This document shows positions 1-10,617 of a stretch of 64,000 bases of DNA, piece by piece; positions within the stretch are counted from its first letter, which is position 1; each line of letters starts with the position of its first letter. The notes beneath the pieces are model-generated. The model saw only the letters and a list, made by a program, of their open reading frames with translations, searched no databases and was not told the origin of the DNA. This DNA is from Cristatella mucedo (lineage: Eukaryota; Bryozoa; Phylactolaemata; Cristatellidae). The position numbers and the translations under genes are program-made. Location: contig WPIO01000020.1 in the NCBI GenBank assembly GCA_009760855.2, positions 4,907,501 to 4,971,500 on the forward strand, in the 5' to 3' direction.

Positions 1-110
1 GCATGCAAATGTGGTTAGTGGCAGCATGAACAGTGTTAGCACGCATAAGCACATCGAGGACGAATCACAAGGACCCACTAAATTGGCTAAGGATTAAGAT
101 GATCGCCTTA
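1..110 (-). mobile_element. 3' UTR fragment of LINE family 1 (L2-like, ATT tail)
   Basis: The stretch has GCATGCAAATGTGGTTAGTG, then CACGCATAAGCACATC and GGACCCACTAAAT. The same string lies downstream of the reverse-transcriptase C-terminus at 55.86-55.93 kb and in the fragment at 11.46-11.53 kb. It is therefore a minus-strand piece of that LINE's 3' untranslated region. Confidence 0.6.
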
Positions 111-111
111 A

Positions 112-230
112 CAACCAAGGTTGTGGGATCGAGCCGTGCTGTACATATAAAGCACATGGGTAGAAATTAGGCTGTTCGAGTCGCTGTGCATAACTGGTTT
201 TTAGCCTCGTGTGTATGACGGAAAATAATT
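112..230 (+). repeat. possible decayed SINE1 remnant
   Basis: The order CCTTAACAACCAAGG, GTGGGATCGAGCC, then CACATGGGTAGAAATTAGGC loosely follows the better SINE1 copies (box B, then the tail). It is strongly diverged and lacks a clean tail hairpin. Bases 231-394 between this and the next feature hold nothing I can support. Confidence 0.3.
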
Positions 231-394
231 TACTCCCAAATTAGTCGTGCTTTTGCTTTTTCCTAAGCCATTCCAAAGCGTTGCTCCTGGCGCGACGCGA
301 ATTTGTTTCGCTGTTACTCCTTGCTTAGTCCACCCGGTCCGTCGTTGCTTGCGTTTTTGCTTGTCTTTTTATTTAAGCTTCTGCTGATGCTGAA

Positions 395-640
395 TCTTGA
401 TGATATAATAATAATAAGAATAAGAATAAATTTGATATAGCCCCCTCCGAGTGCTCAATTTATTTCTAGGCACTTTTCATTTTCTGTAAAGGAAGAATGA
501 TCGAGATTAGTGGTAGCATGCTCAATGACATCAAAGTTAACATGGTTATGGTATGGATGACATGCACAGGGTCAGCATGCAAATATGGTTAATGGCAGCA
601 TGCACATTGTGATCTTTTTGATTTATATAGTAACACTATG
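395..640 (-). mobile_element. LINE family 1, 3' end with ATT tail
   Basis: On the minus strand this reads 3' UTR, the decayed tail hairpin (CCTAGAAATAAATTG type), then an (ATT)n tail (TAATAATAATAAG on the plus strand at about 404-416). The UTR part contains CACAGGGTCAGCATGC and GGCAGCATGCACA, as in the 11.4 and 55.8 kb copies. It is only a 5'-truncated tail end and is not coding. From 641 to about 1060 I see no gene; short frames there have no splice or codon support. Confidence 0.65.
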
Positions 641-1059
641 CAGGTACAGCCATGTGGATGTGCAGACATGTCTGTACCAGTGTATGTCTGTACCTCAAAA
701 CCGTTTGCCGTACTCCCCAAACTCAACAGAAACGTCGTACGCTATTAAACATGAGAAGACTGGGGAAGAAGCCCACGAGACCTGTGATTTTAAGGCCCAG
801 TGACCGCCGCACTTATGATATGGTCACAGGCAGAAAGAGACTGCATAATTCGTGCAGTTCAGTACCCCGGCCGTGATATGGGGCCTCTGCCCGGCAGTGG
901 GCGGAGCTCACCTGCGAAGCTGGGCATTCCACTACATCAGAGGGCATCCTTATGCAACACTGACATTTCCCACGGCTTTTTACGGGCATTAGCAAGGCAA
1001 TATATAAATCAACTACCGCCAAGCAATTTTGCAGCCTGCTTCCGTAAGACACTGCTAAC

Positions 1060-1131
1060 GTATATATATATATGTATATAGCTTAGCATATATATAAAAA
1101 TATATATGTGCGTGTGGTTGCGTGTGGAAGC

Positions 1132-1171
<40 letters not shown>

Positions 1172-1187
1172 ATATATATATATATAA
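1060..1187. repeat. TA/TG microsatellite
   Basis: Alternating TATATA with short TGTGTG blocks, directly adjoining the 3' end of the SINE1 copy that follows. SINE1 tails elsewhere (9.95, 45.54 and 50.3 kb) also abut TA runs, so the array probably grew from the SINE tail. Confidence 0.8.
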
Positions 1188-1350
1188 TCGGTGTAATTCA
1201 TTTGAATAGCACCCTATGATAGCTTAATATCTTGTCAGGCGCTTCAAATATGCCGCAGGACTGGAGCCCGCGACCTCGGTCATCAAATACATTAACCTAG
1301 ACCTTGATCGAAGCCAGCACGTTAACCAGTGGGCCAAGCCATCGCGGAAT
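1188..1350 (-). mobile_element. SINE1 (tRNA-derived), diverged copy
   Basis: Read on the minus strand: a tRNA-like head (GGCTTGGCCCACTGGTTAAC box A region, CGAGGTCGCGGGCTCCAG box B region), then GCGCCTGACAAG and the tail ending near AATTACACC. Same arrangement as the cleaner copies at 9.96 and 14.15 kb, but with the longer TCATCAAAT variant between head and box B. Confidence 0.7.
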
Positions 1351-1435
1351 GCATACTAAACGTGTATGCGTATGCGCAGCTTATACGTCGTCGTTTATGC
1401 ATAGAGCTCAGAGGTCAGTTTATGCTCTTGGTGTA

Positions 1436-1748
1436 GTGCTCATAGCAGGCTATTCAACACGGTCACCTGAGTATTTATATTTAGGTTTGATAAAAACTTT
1501 TTAGAACTATCTTTTTAGCTTAGGGTTAAGAGTGTTTTCTGTGTAGTGCTTAGGTGTTGTATGTTCTTGGGTTTACGATTTATAGTTTAATGGTTAGATT
1601 TTGTATTGGATTCGGTTTGAACTTTAGAGTCTAGTATTTAGGTATCAGGGCTTAGCGTTTCGCTTTTAGAGAGAAACTGTAAACAGAAAAGCTTAAATGT
1701 GAAACGTCAAAGTAGTCTTTTTATTTAGCATAAATACAAGCTGACGTA
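1436..1748. mobile_element. TIR element with telomere-like interior, diverged copy
   Basis: The left end TGCTCATAGCAGGCTATTCA, followed by CACGGTCACCTGAGTATTTA, matches the left terminus of the element at 42.38-42.70 kb. The interior has CTTAGGGTTAAG, TTTAGAGTCTAG and AGAGAGAAACT in the same order as the reverse complement of that element. The right end (ATTTAGCATAAATACAAGC) is a degenerate inverted copy of the left. No open frame runs through it. I treat it as an old non-autonomous DNA transposon. Confidence 0.5.
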
Positions 1749-1817
1749 TTGGCTGGCATGCGGGATAGTGCGAACCGCTGGTTCGTCTGCCGGCGGCTCG
1801 CTTCCGTCGTCGCCCTG

Positions 1818-1936
<119 letters not shown>

Positions 1937-2112
1937 ACTCGGCGAGTGCCGCGTGCATCTCCAGCTGTCCAACTGATCCGGGCTTTGGGTTCTTGGGCTA
2001 GACCAATAGCCCGCCTCCACGAAACCCACGCGTCTTGAGGCGGCGTGATCGGGCCTATTAGAGGACACCCTTCGAAGCGACTTGTCTTTGTTTACCGTCA
2101 GAACGACGGAGG

Positions 2113-2255
2113 AAGAGGGCGAGAGAGGCAGGGACGACATAGACAGAGACGACAGAGACAGAGCCAGAGTCAGAGACAGGGACAGAGACAGAGACAGATA
2201 GAGGGAGAGAGAGAGAGCGAGAGAGAAAAAGAGAAAGTGAGAGAGAGAGAGAGAG
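2113..2255. repeat. degenerate GA/CAGAGA repeat
   Basis: Purine-rich imperfect repeat of GAGAGA and GACAGAGACAGA units. Together with the CT run just upstream it makes two oppositely oriented purine/pyrimidine tracts in the 5' flank of the Ras-like gene. Confidence 0.85.
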
Positions 2256-2741
2256 CTCAGCTGCGGCCAGCGACAAGGGCACGTTAACGGCAGGTGAGCT
2301 GGGCTGGTCAGTGCGCGTGATCTGCACCTCCGACGGACAGCTCGGCAACCCCTGTGCGTAGCGGATGGGCGATGGTGCCTCTGCCGTTCGCGAATCGGAA
2401 AGCAGTCACAGTAGACAATCGGATGGCAGCCTTAACCATCGATCTGAGTTCGCGTAGCAAGAAAAGTCTCCAGGCAGCTGCACTTTCGGCGCTAGGCAAG
2501 TTGCAAAACTGCAGCTCGCGAGTTCTCGCAGTCGGTTCAGCTGCCACGCCCTAGGCAGCTTGCCTGGCCAGAACTCGCGCGGCAGCTGCCGCGGACACGC
2601 CAGGTCGTTTGCTTCGCTTGCTATGGCGCATGCCCCCCCCCCCCGCCGCCTCGCTATACCCCTAGCTACCTCGTACAATATGGCGGCCATCCGGCGGCAG
2701 GTGGAGGAAACAATCGTTTTTTGTAACGCTCTTTCGCTTAG

Positions 2742-4305
2742 CCTTGACAGTGCGATTCATGACGAAGCGCTTCATCTGGGACTACGATCCGAACCTCGGT
2801 ATTATTACGCGAACGCGCAGACGCAGCAACGAAGCCGCTCGCCGGAGTTGTTCCTTCGCTCCCCCACGCGCCCTACAGCTGAGCAGCTGTCCTGACTGGC
2901 CTGAGCGGCCGTCTGTCGGCTCTTTCAGAGAGCAAGTACAGCTTCTCTTCGACGGTCGACGGCGAAACGGTGCAGTTCGAAATCGTTGACACCGCCGGCC
3001 AGGTGCGTTGCTCTCGGGCCGCCGCCGCAAGCCGCTCTCGCGCGCGTGCACACTTCTGTTGCGGTTTGACGGTACAGAGCGGATCGGATGCCATCGTGGC
3101 TCTGGCGTGCAGGCCGCCAGGACGGCGCGCGCTTTGAGCGCCGGCGCTGCTCTAGTGCACTTATCCCGTCGCCTCTCGTCGTCGTCTCTCGTCGTCTCTC
3201 GGCGTCAGCTTCCATCCTATGCGGCCGCCGCGCTGCGATGAGAAGCACGCGCCGATTCATTTCGCAGGAAGAAGGATCAGCTCGCATCGAGGAGAACATC
3301 AAGTGGGCCGACGCCTTCATACTGGTCTACTCGATTACCGACTCGAGCAGCTTGTTTTCGTGTGACCGATACAAGTTTCTCGTCAACAACTACGCTCGGC
3401 GAAAAAAGAAGTCCGCACCGGCTAGTGTGGCCAGTGCGGGTGGCGGCGGCTCGTCGTCACTTCCGCCGGCGGCGACTCCCGAGTGGCCCGTGGCGCTCGT
3501 GGGCAACAAGAGCGACCTGGCGCACGAGCGCGCCGTGCAGCGCGAGGTGGGCGAGCAGGCGGCGTACAAGCTCGCCTGCACGCACTTCCACGACATCTCG
3601 GTTCGCGAGTCGTACGAGGACGCCAAGAAGGTATTCGACGACCTCTACCGGTACCACAAGAACCCGCGGACGCAGGCTCGGCGCGCGGCGTCGAACGATG
3701 CGGCCTTCGTCAGGGGACCGACGTCGCCAAATGGCGCCAACGACGGCCGGCAGGCCGCGCCAACCGAGCCGCCAGCCTCGGCGGCGGCGGCGGCGCCGTC
3801 GCGCAAAGACCAGCGCGGCGTCGGCGGCAGCGGCGGCGGCGACGGCGGCGGATCCGAAGCTCCCGTCGCCACCGTCGCCAGCGCTCCTGCGACGCCGACG
3901 CTGTTTCGCGAGCCGCTGGCGCCCGTGCGGGGCCGATCGACGTTCGTGGACGGCGCCGTGCTGCAGAGCAGCAGCAGCTTCCTGCTTCGCCAGCGTCCAG
4001 CGACCGCAACGAGGTACGCTTCCAGCGACAGCGTCGCGATGGCTGTGGCTGCGGCGGCTGCTGCTGCGGCGGCGGCGGTGCGAGAAGTCAGCGCCTGCAG
4101 CGGCGGCGGCGGTGCTGGCAGCGGAAGGAGCTCGCCGGACGAGACGAGCGTGTGCAGCCCGTCGGGCGCCATTCGGCGTCCCTTCTTCGACCTGCGAGTG
4201 CGGCGGAAGTGCGACGCGTCCGACCTTCCGTCGCCTGCGGCGGCGCGCATGGCCAGCTCGTCCATCGATTTGACTGGCAGATCAGAGAGAGAGGAGTTCG
4301 TTTGA
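2742..4305 (+). CDS. Ras-like small GTPase, RERG/RASL11 type (partial, 3 exons)
   Basis: Exons 2742-2798, 2929-3002 and 3268-4305 join in phase (introns 2799-2928 and 3003-3267, GT..AG). They encode switch I (KRFIWDYDPNLES), G3 DTAGQ, the strand ADAFILVYSITD, G4 NKSD, and a helix ending near VFDDLYRYHKN. Established knowledge: RERG/RASL11 proteins are small Ras relatives that often lack a lipidation CAAX box, and this one ends in EEFV with none. Odd points: switch I has DPN where Ras has DPT (the Mg/effector threonine); a Gly/Ser-rich insert lies before G4; and about 210 residues of Ala/Gly/Ser-rich sequence follow the G domain. The first visible exon needs one base from an upstream exon that should hold the P-loop, not seen in the preceding 2.7 kb. 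Family assignment is good; exact orthology is open. Confidence 0.85.
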
Positions 4306-5632
4306 GCATCGTAATAGATATCGTAACCGAGATCGTAATCGATATCGCGATAGTAATTGCCGACATGGCGTTTTCGCTAAAAACAAAAGTTCATACTCCG
4401 TCCATGGCAGGCGCTGTCCGCGCGCCGCTTGCCTAGGATGAGCCGACCTTGGCGGAATGGACGAAATGAAGTGCTCTCAAGTAGCGCTGCTACTGCTGCG
4501 CAGCGGCTTGCCTGCGGAGAAACGGCTCGCGTGCTAAGCTTTCGGCGGCCCATTTCGCAAGTGTCCCACCGAGGACGCGCTGGCCGCCACCCACGGAAGC
4601 AGGCTTTCCGCTACCGGCGGCATTTCGTTTGAAATGAGCGGACACCCTTGCAAGTTGCTCGGGCGAACATTTGTGTACTCGACGTCGCAATCTCGACCGG
4701 ACGCGCACTCGCGCTCGCGCACAAACGCGATCGGACGGCGTTCGCTGGTCCTCAAGCTACCCGCGTCGAGGCCCGAGAGCGGGCAGACGATCCGGCGGAG
4801 GCGTCCGAACAGCGTCTCGTCAGCAGGACAAGACAAGACAGCAACTGGATTAGACCAGTTCCGTGCCGCTGCGCCAAGTTGGACTGGCCGAGCAACTCTG
4901 CCCGTTAACTAGAGCTTCTTTGTCAGAGTGCGGCGAGCTTGAGTGGCCTCACTCCCGTCAGCAGCAGTAGGAAACGGCCAACCCTCAACAGGAAGCGAAG
5001 CACTTGGGTGGCGGCGGCGGCGGCAGAGTGCGTTCGCCGTTTCGTATTGCGCATTCACTCTCGTTGACGCTCGAATAAACTCAAGCGGCTCGCCGCCATC
5101 TTGCAGTTTCTCGTGCTTAAAATACTTGACAGCGTTAACTTGCGATTGCGAAGATGCAACGAGCAATTCGTCTCTCCTGCGGTACCGCCTCGGTCAGCGC
5201 CCAGAGTCGACCTTTTCGGCTCCGCCTCGGTCGGCGAGCCCAAGCGCTCAGCTGAAAGCAGGCAGAGCAAGACTTTGTGTAAGTGCCTATAGCTAAGCGT
5301 CCGCAGTGCAGCTGCAAAGCTGCGCCGCCATTGACGTCGTCGGCGACGGCCATGACGGGCGTTGGAACGACCCGCGGCCGTACGCTACTGCAGCAGCGAT
5401 TCGCGGAGGTGCTCCAGGTCGTCGGCAGTCAGAGTTTGATGACGCGCCGCCCGCCATTCGCCCGCGAGCGAGCCGTCACTTCGTTGCTCCCTTTCGCGTT
5501 TGCTTTCCTTTCCGCCGCCGCAGCCTCGACGCTTGCGCGCCGCTCAGCCGCCGGGCGGCGATCTAAGGAGGAGGAAAAGGGTTCGCTCGCCGCCATCGGC
5601 ATCGTCACGTGACGGTCGCGTCGCGGCGCGGC
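4306..5632. other. space between convergent genes
   Basis: Immediately after the Ras-like stop, 4309-4365 carries an imperfect ATCGTAAT/GATATCG repeat that is partly palindromic. An AATAAA lies near 5073. Around 5090-5103 there is a GCCGCCATCTTG (YY1-like on the minus strand, with an ATG inside), which could begin a short minus-strand exon; I could not extend it. The rest is GC-rich with only short unsupported frames. Confidence 0.5.
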
Positions 5633-7123
5633 TCAGGGCCTCAATGCGAACGGCCTGCTCTCGCTGCCCTGAGCTCTCCAGCAGCACCAGAACGTTAGAA
5701 CGGCGAGCGATAGCATGACGAGCAGCTGGAAGCGGAACACCTTCGTCTGGTCTCTTTCCAGCGAGTCGAGTCGCATGCCGATTTCGTCCTGCAAGCCGCC
5801 AAATGAGTGTGCACGTACACAAATGAGCATCAACCCTCGGACGCACTCGGCGGCGCGAGCACGGCGCGCAGGCGCGCGCGCGGGAGACGAGGGCGGAGGC
5901 AAATTCGGCGAACGGCCGGTCGCTGATGCTAAGCAGCCTTGTGAGGGCAATCGTCGCTTTAGGAACCGTCCTGGAGCTCTTTTCTCGCGCTCCGCGACCG
6001 CACCGCGAGCTCGCTCGACGCCGCGGAGGAAGCGGGATAAGCGAATGAAGCGCGGCGGCGTCGGCGAAGCGTGACGCGAAACTGACAGACATCCGGTGCC
6101 ATTTCTAGGCGCATTTAGCGCTCCGCCTTCGCGGCTGGTCGAGAGGCGACGCCTCGCGAACGCTCCGGAGCGTCCTCTAGGCGCAGGGTCGACGTCGGTG
6201 CGGACGGCCGTCGTTGCTCACGGTCCGCGGAACGCGCACGGTTGGCGCGAAACTCGCCTCTGGTTTTGAAGGCCACAACCTCCACTCGCGGTGCGGCGGC
6301 GACGCGCCGCTTGTTTCGTTCTTCATACCGCCACGAATAACTTTTCTGAGCACTTTAGAGTCTAGCTAAGCTGGGTGACGGTTCAGCCAACATTACGTTA
6401 TACTTGCGGCGGGATTTTATAGCAGAAGCTACGGCTCCTTAGCGAGAACGTCCCGCAATCACCGAGAGAGACCAAGAGCTGTATACCCCTCCCATATATC
6501 GACGTGGAAAAATCTAGGTTCAACGCTGCCATATGCTGACAAGACACGCGCACAAGACTGCGAAACAATATCCCACAATGTAGCGCCGGCGCAAAAATGC
6601 GAATCCGGCCGTCGATGGGCGCCAAGCTTTACTTTTCAAATTTGCTGCGTGAGCACTTTCCGCGCCACTCTCACCGCGTGAAGCGGACGCCGGCTGACAG
6701 TCGCGTGACAAGCAGCGCTTGTGACGGACGATAATGACAGTACCAAGAAGAAGAATGCATCTAGCGTCCTCTGAGAACTAAATCTCAATCTAGGCACTCG
6801 ACGCTTGCGCAAAGGAAGCATGCCGCAAGGGCTCCGTGTCGGTCGCCTAAAACCGACGCAGAGCCGCTAGCAGGCACAGCCGCGCCGGTTCAGGCCGATC
6901 TACGCAAGCGGCGGCGGCGCCGCCGCGAGCCGGGCATTAGCCACTAATGCGCGCTTGCGCGTCGCCCTGCTGCCGCTAGCACTTAGCAAAACCGAAATTG
7001 ACACTCGCGTATACATTTAGCGGAAGACTGACAGATGCCAAACCATTGAAAATTGCCGGTGGCCCTGGCATAAACCCCCTGGTGAGGTCGGACAGCGCGC
7101 CCGTCGCTGCTGGCCCTCTCTGG

Positions 7124-7171
<48 letters not shown>

Positions 7172-7441
7172 AATCGAGCGCGCTCGCGAGGTGCTGCTGC
7201 GACCGCGCAGCTGCCAAGGCGAGGGCGTGTATGTCTGCCGCGCGAGCCGCAGTCACTTAAGATTTATTATCATTTCGAATTCTGAAAGGCTAGCCGTGCA
7301 GTGTGCGCGCGGCTGGCACGAGTAAATATTCCCTCTCAGCGCGCAGACACCTACTACGCTGAGCGCCGCGAAGCCGCCGAGGTGCTCGCGATCTCGCAGA
7401 CTGTTTAAAGTGTCTGAGGTAGCGAAAATTCAGGCCAGACC

Positions 7442-7481
<40 letters not shown>

Positions 7482-10400
7482 CACCCGGATGAGCGAGAGA
7501 AGCATACATATAATCATAATAATTGTAATACTAGCTGATTTAAGAGCCTCTTTTTGTATAGCGATAGAAGAGCCTTTACGGCTATCACCACCGCTTGCAG
7601 TAGCGATAAAGGATCGCCCACCACAGAATTCGAACCCACGACCTCGGAACCGAGGTCGTAAAAAACAGCCGCCTTACCTAGTGAGCCATTACGACACTCC
7701 TGCGGCGTGCACGTCGGATTTACGCCGCATCTTTGAGCGCGTTCGGCCTCGCGTCCGGCGCGCTCATCGGGACATTGGGATCGAGCTAAGCGCCCTGACC
7801 CGGCGCTGCCCAGCGGCGCTCCGCGACCATTTTAGCAAAAGTGAATCGGGCAGCTTCCTGTATCCTGGCGGACAGGGCGAGGGGCATCATCAATCCCGAG
7901 ATCGACGCACCGAGGAAGCGTATCAAATTAGACTAGCATTAGAGGCAACGGTGCGAGAGCCCAGAGACTCTGGGAGACAGTGGGACGCGTGTGACTAATG
8001 GCAATGCCTGCGGCACCGAGGAGTCACCATAACGTGGAGATGCTAGGAGACGCTAAGTGAACGGGCGGCACATTCGGCGGGCAAAGAGCGGCAGCCAGTC
8101 TTATCGAGTTGAGTTGGAGGCGTCTGGAAAAAAGAGAAAGTTCGACAAGAATGAGCCGTCGGATCTTACTTCGCGGGATCAGCGTGAGTGACGTTCGTGA
8201 TACTCGCCGTCGCTACTTCTGCACGTAGCGGCTGTCGGCCGGCGAGCGTGCTTTGCCATGCGTGCTCCGCCAAGCGCGCTCTGCCAACATTTGGAATTCG
8301 AAAGAGAAATCGTCAAAGCAGAATTTGTGCGAATCGTGGAGCAGTGCTTAATCACGACTTTGCACATTGCAGGGCAATGCGGTACCTAACGCATGCAACT
8401 TTGGGCGCAATGTCTAGTTCTGAGCATCGTATAAGGCATTACTCGAGCTGAACAGCATGCCGCAGAATTCGCGGATAGTCTCGATGATAGTCGGTTCGCC
8501 CTGGGAGCGGAGTTGATTCGATGTCTGGAGCAACCGGCTGCACTGTCTAGGGGGATGACACGGAAAGCTAGCAGTCTGTGGAGAGTACGGCTGAGACAGC
8601 TGGGTGGCTGGCACGTGAATGTGCTAATAATGGCAGCGGAAACGAAGCTACGTCAGCGCGCCTGTAGTTTAAGCCTTCCAGTGGCAGGTGGCGAGCGGAA
8701 GCAAAGCGCTCGCCGTCTGGCTTACGGGGCTCGTCGAACGCGTCAGTAAAAGCGTCAGCTGCCCGAGGTCACGGACTAAGTAAAGTAAAGATTAGCTCAT
8801 TCTGAGGCCTCGTTTATATAGCGACGGAAGCACTTTCGTGGCTGCCGCCTCGCTATCAACAGGCAATGCAGGATAGTCTGCCGCTTGACTCGAACCCGCG
8901 ACCTGGGTCTTGCAGTGCTTGCACATTTATCCCTGGGCTAAGATGACCCAGGGGCAGCTTGGCCGCGGCCGCCGAGCGCGCGACTGTTCGGAGAGAGCCG
9001 ATTGAGTGAGAAAAACTCTCGGACTCGCTGAAGCGACCAGTGCGTCAAAGGTCAAAGTTGCAGCTATTGCATCCGGCTGACGCGGGCAGTGAGTCCGATG
9101 AACTGCTGCTAATGCAGATGAGAGCCCAGCCGCTGCTACCTGGCAGGCCGCGTTCGCTAACACAGCGCAACTTACCTCCGTCTTTTGTCATTCCGCGAAG
9201 CCATACAGACTAGTTGCTAAGTAGGAGCATTTTTCTACAGCTCAATGAAAGCCTGAGCAGCTTTCGCTACGCGTAAGGTCGCCAACACTCTTCACCTTAC
9301 GCAACAAATAAGAAGTGAGGCGTATAGCTGCAGCACCTGGGCAGTCTAGGCGTTGAGTTGCCTTGAAGTAGCAGCGAAGGGCGGCTGGAAATGATGCGCC
9401 ACAGTCGGCAGCGGGAGAGGGAACGGAGTTGCTTGCGTGAGAAATGTGGAAGCGAGCTCCGCCGTCTGGGACTTGCAGTGCAAAAGGTTTCGACGCCAAC
9501 GATCGCTAAGCGACGGAGAGGAACGGCCAAATCATTGTACGCAGAGGACGTGGACACACGAGGTAGCCTAAACTGGTGCAGCAATTAAGCTAGGTGCGAA
9601 GAAGCCAGGCCACGGCGTTGGCCTAGTGCGTCAGCGAAAGAATCCTGCTCTGCATCCGTCAATAAACCGGAAGCCATCGCAGTGGCAACGCGACGAGGCC
9701 TCGCGATGGCGATCCACTGTACCTCTCGGCGCCTCTTGGTCGCTTCTTCTGCGAACAGGAGCTTTTCGACAATCGCTTTCTGCTTTTCCACATCGTCCTG
9801 CAGAGCCGCGAGGGTGGCCTCCACGCCGTCCACGTCCTACGGCGCCCCGCCTCGCGGTTTGCTTGCTGCAGTTCACCGCCGTTCGCAGCGGCAGCTGACC
9901 GCCGATCGTGCGTTTTGGCGCACGGGTCATTGCAACGCGGCTCGCGAAGGTGAAATATATATATATATATATAATTCATTTATATAGCGCTCCAACAGAA
10001 CTTAATCTCTATTCAGGCGCTTCACATATGCCTCGGGGCTCGAGCCCACGACCTCAGTCAGACCTTGGTTGGGGCGAGCACCTTAACCGCTAGACCAAAC
10101 CAGCTCGAAAGCATTTACGGTATTCGAGATATAAAAGAAGAGAGAGAATCTCGCGAAAGCGTAGCAAGCCGAGCTTGGACGCTTCTTTTGAGTGTAATGC
10201 GTAGCGCTTTTGGTAACACACTCTAAGGCTCAGATAGTTTAACGCTGCGCCGCACCACCTCCGATACTTGTTGTCCTTTCCAGTCACCACCTCCGACAAT
10301 TCTAGTCTGCTTTTCATTCGTCTTCCCTCCCTGCTGCTAACTGTTCGCTACTTTCATCGGCTACCAATCGCTCATCGGAAGCCAATTAGGCTTTCAATGA

Positions 10401-10518
10401 GTGGGCCATACGTCTCCAGCATTGCAATCTCTTAGCTTTCTCGGCCTCAGCAAGTTTACGAAGATACATAGGCTGGCTGGAGACAGGTCTACATAAACCT
10501 ATTTACCATATGTATGTG

Positions 10519-10617
<99 letters not shown>

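Noticed and set aside
3362-4436. Two other long plus-strand frames and a minus frame overlapping the Ras-like exon
   Set aside because: Shadows of a GC-rich exon; only one frame carries the G-domain motifs in the right order.
9960-10105. tRNA-like box A and box B, considered as tRNA genes (also at 14.1, 27.1 and 63.0 kb)
   Set aside because: No acceptor stem or anticodon arm of a functional tRNA; constant 3' extensions and many copies show they are SINEs.
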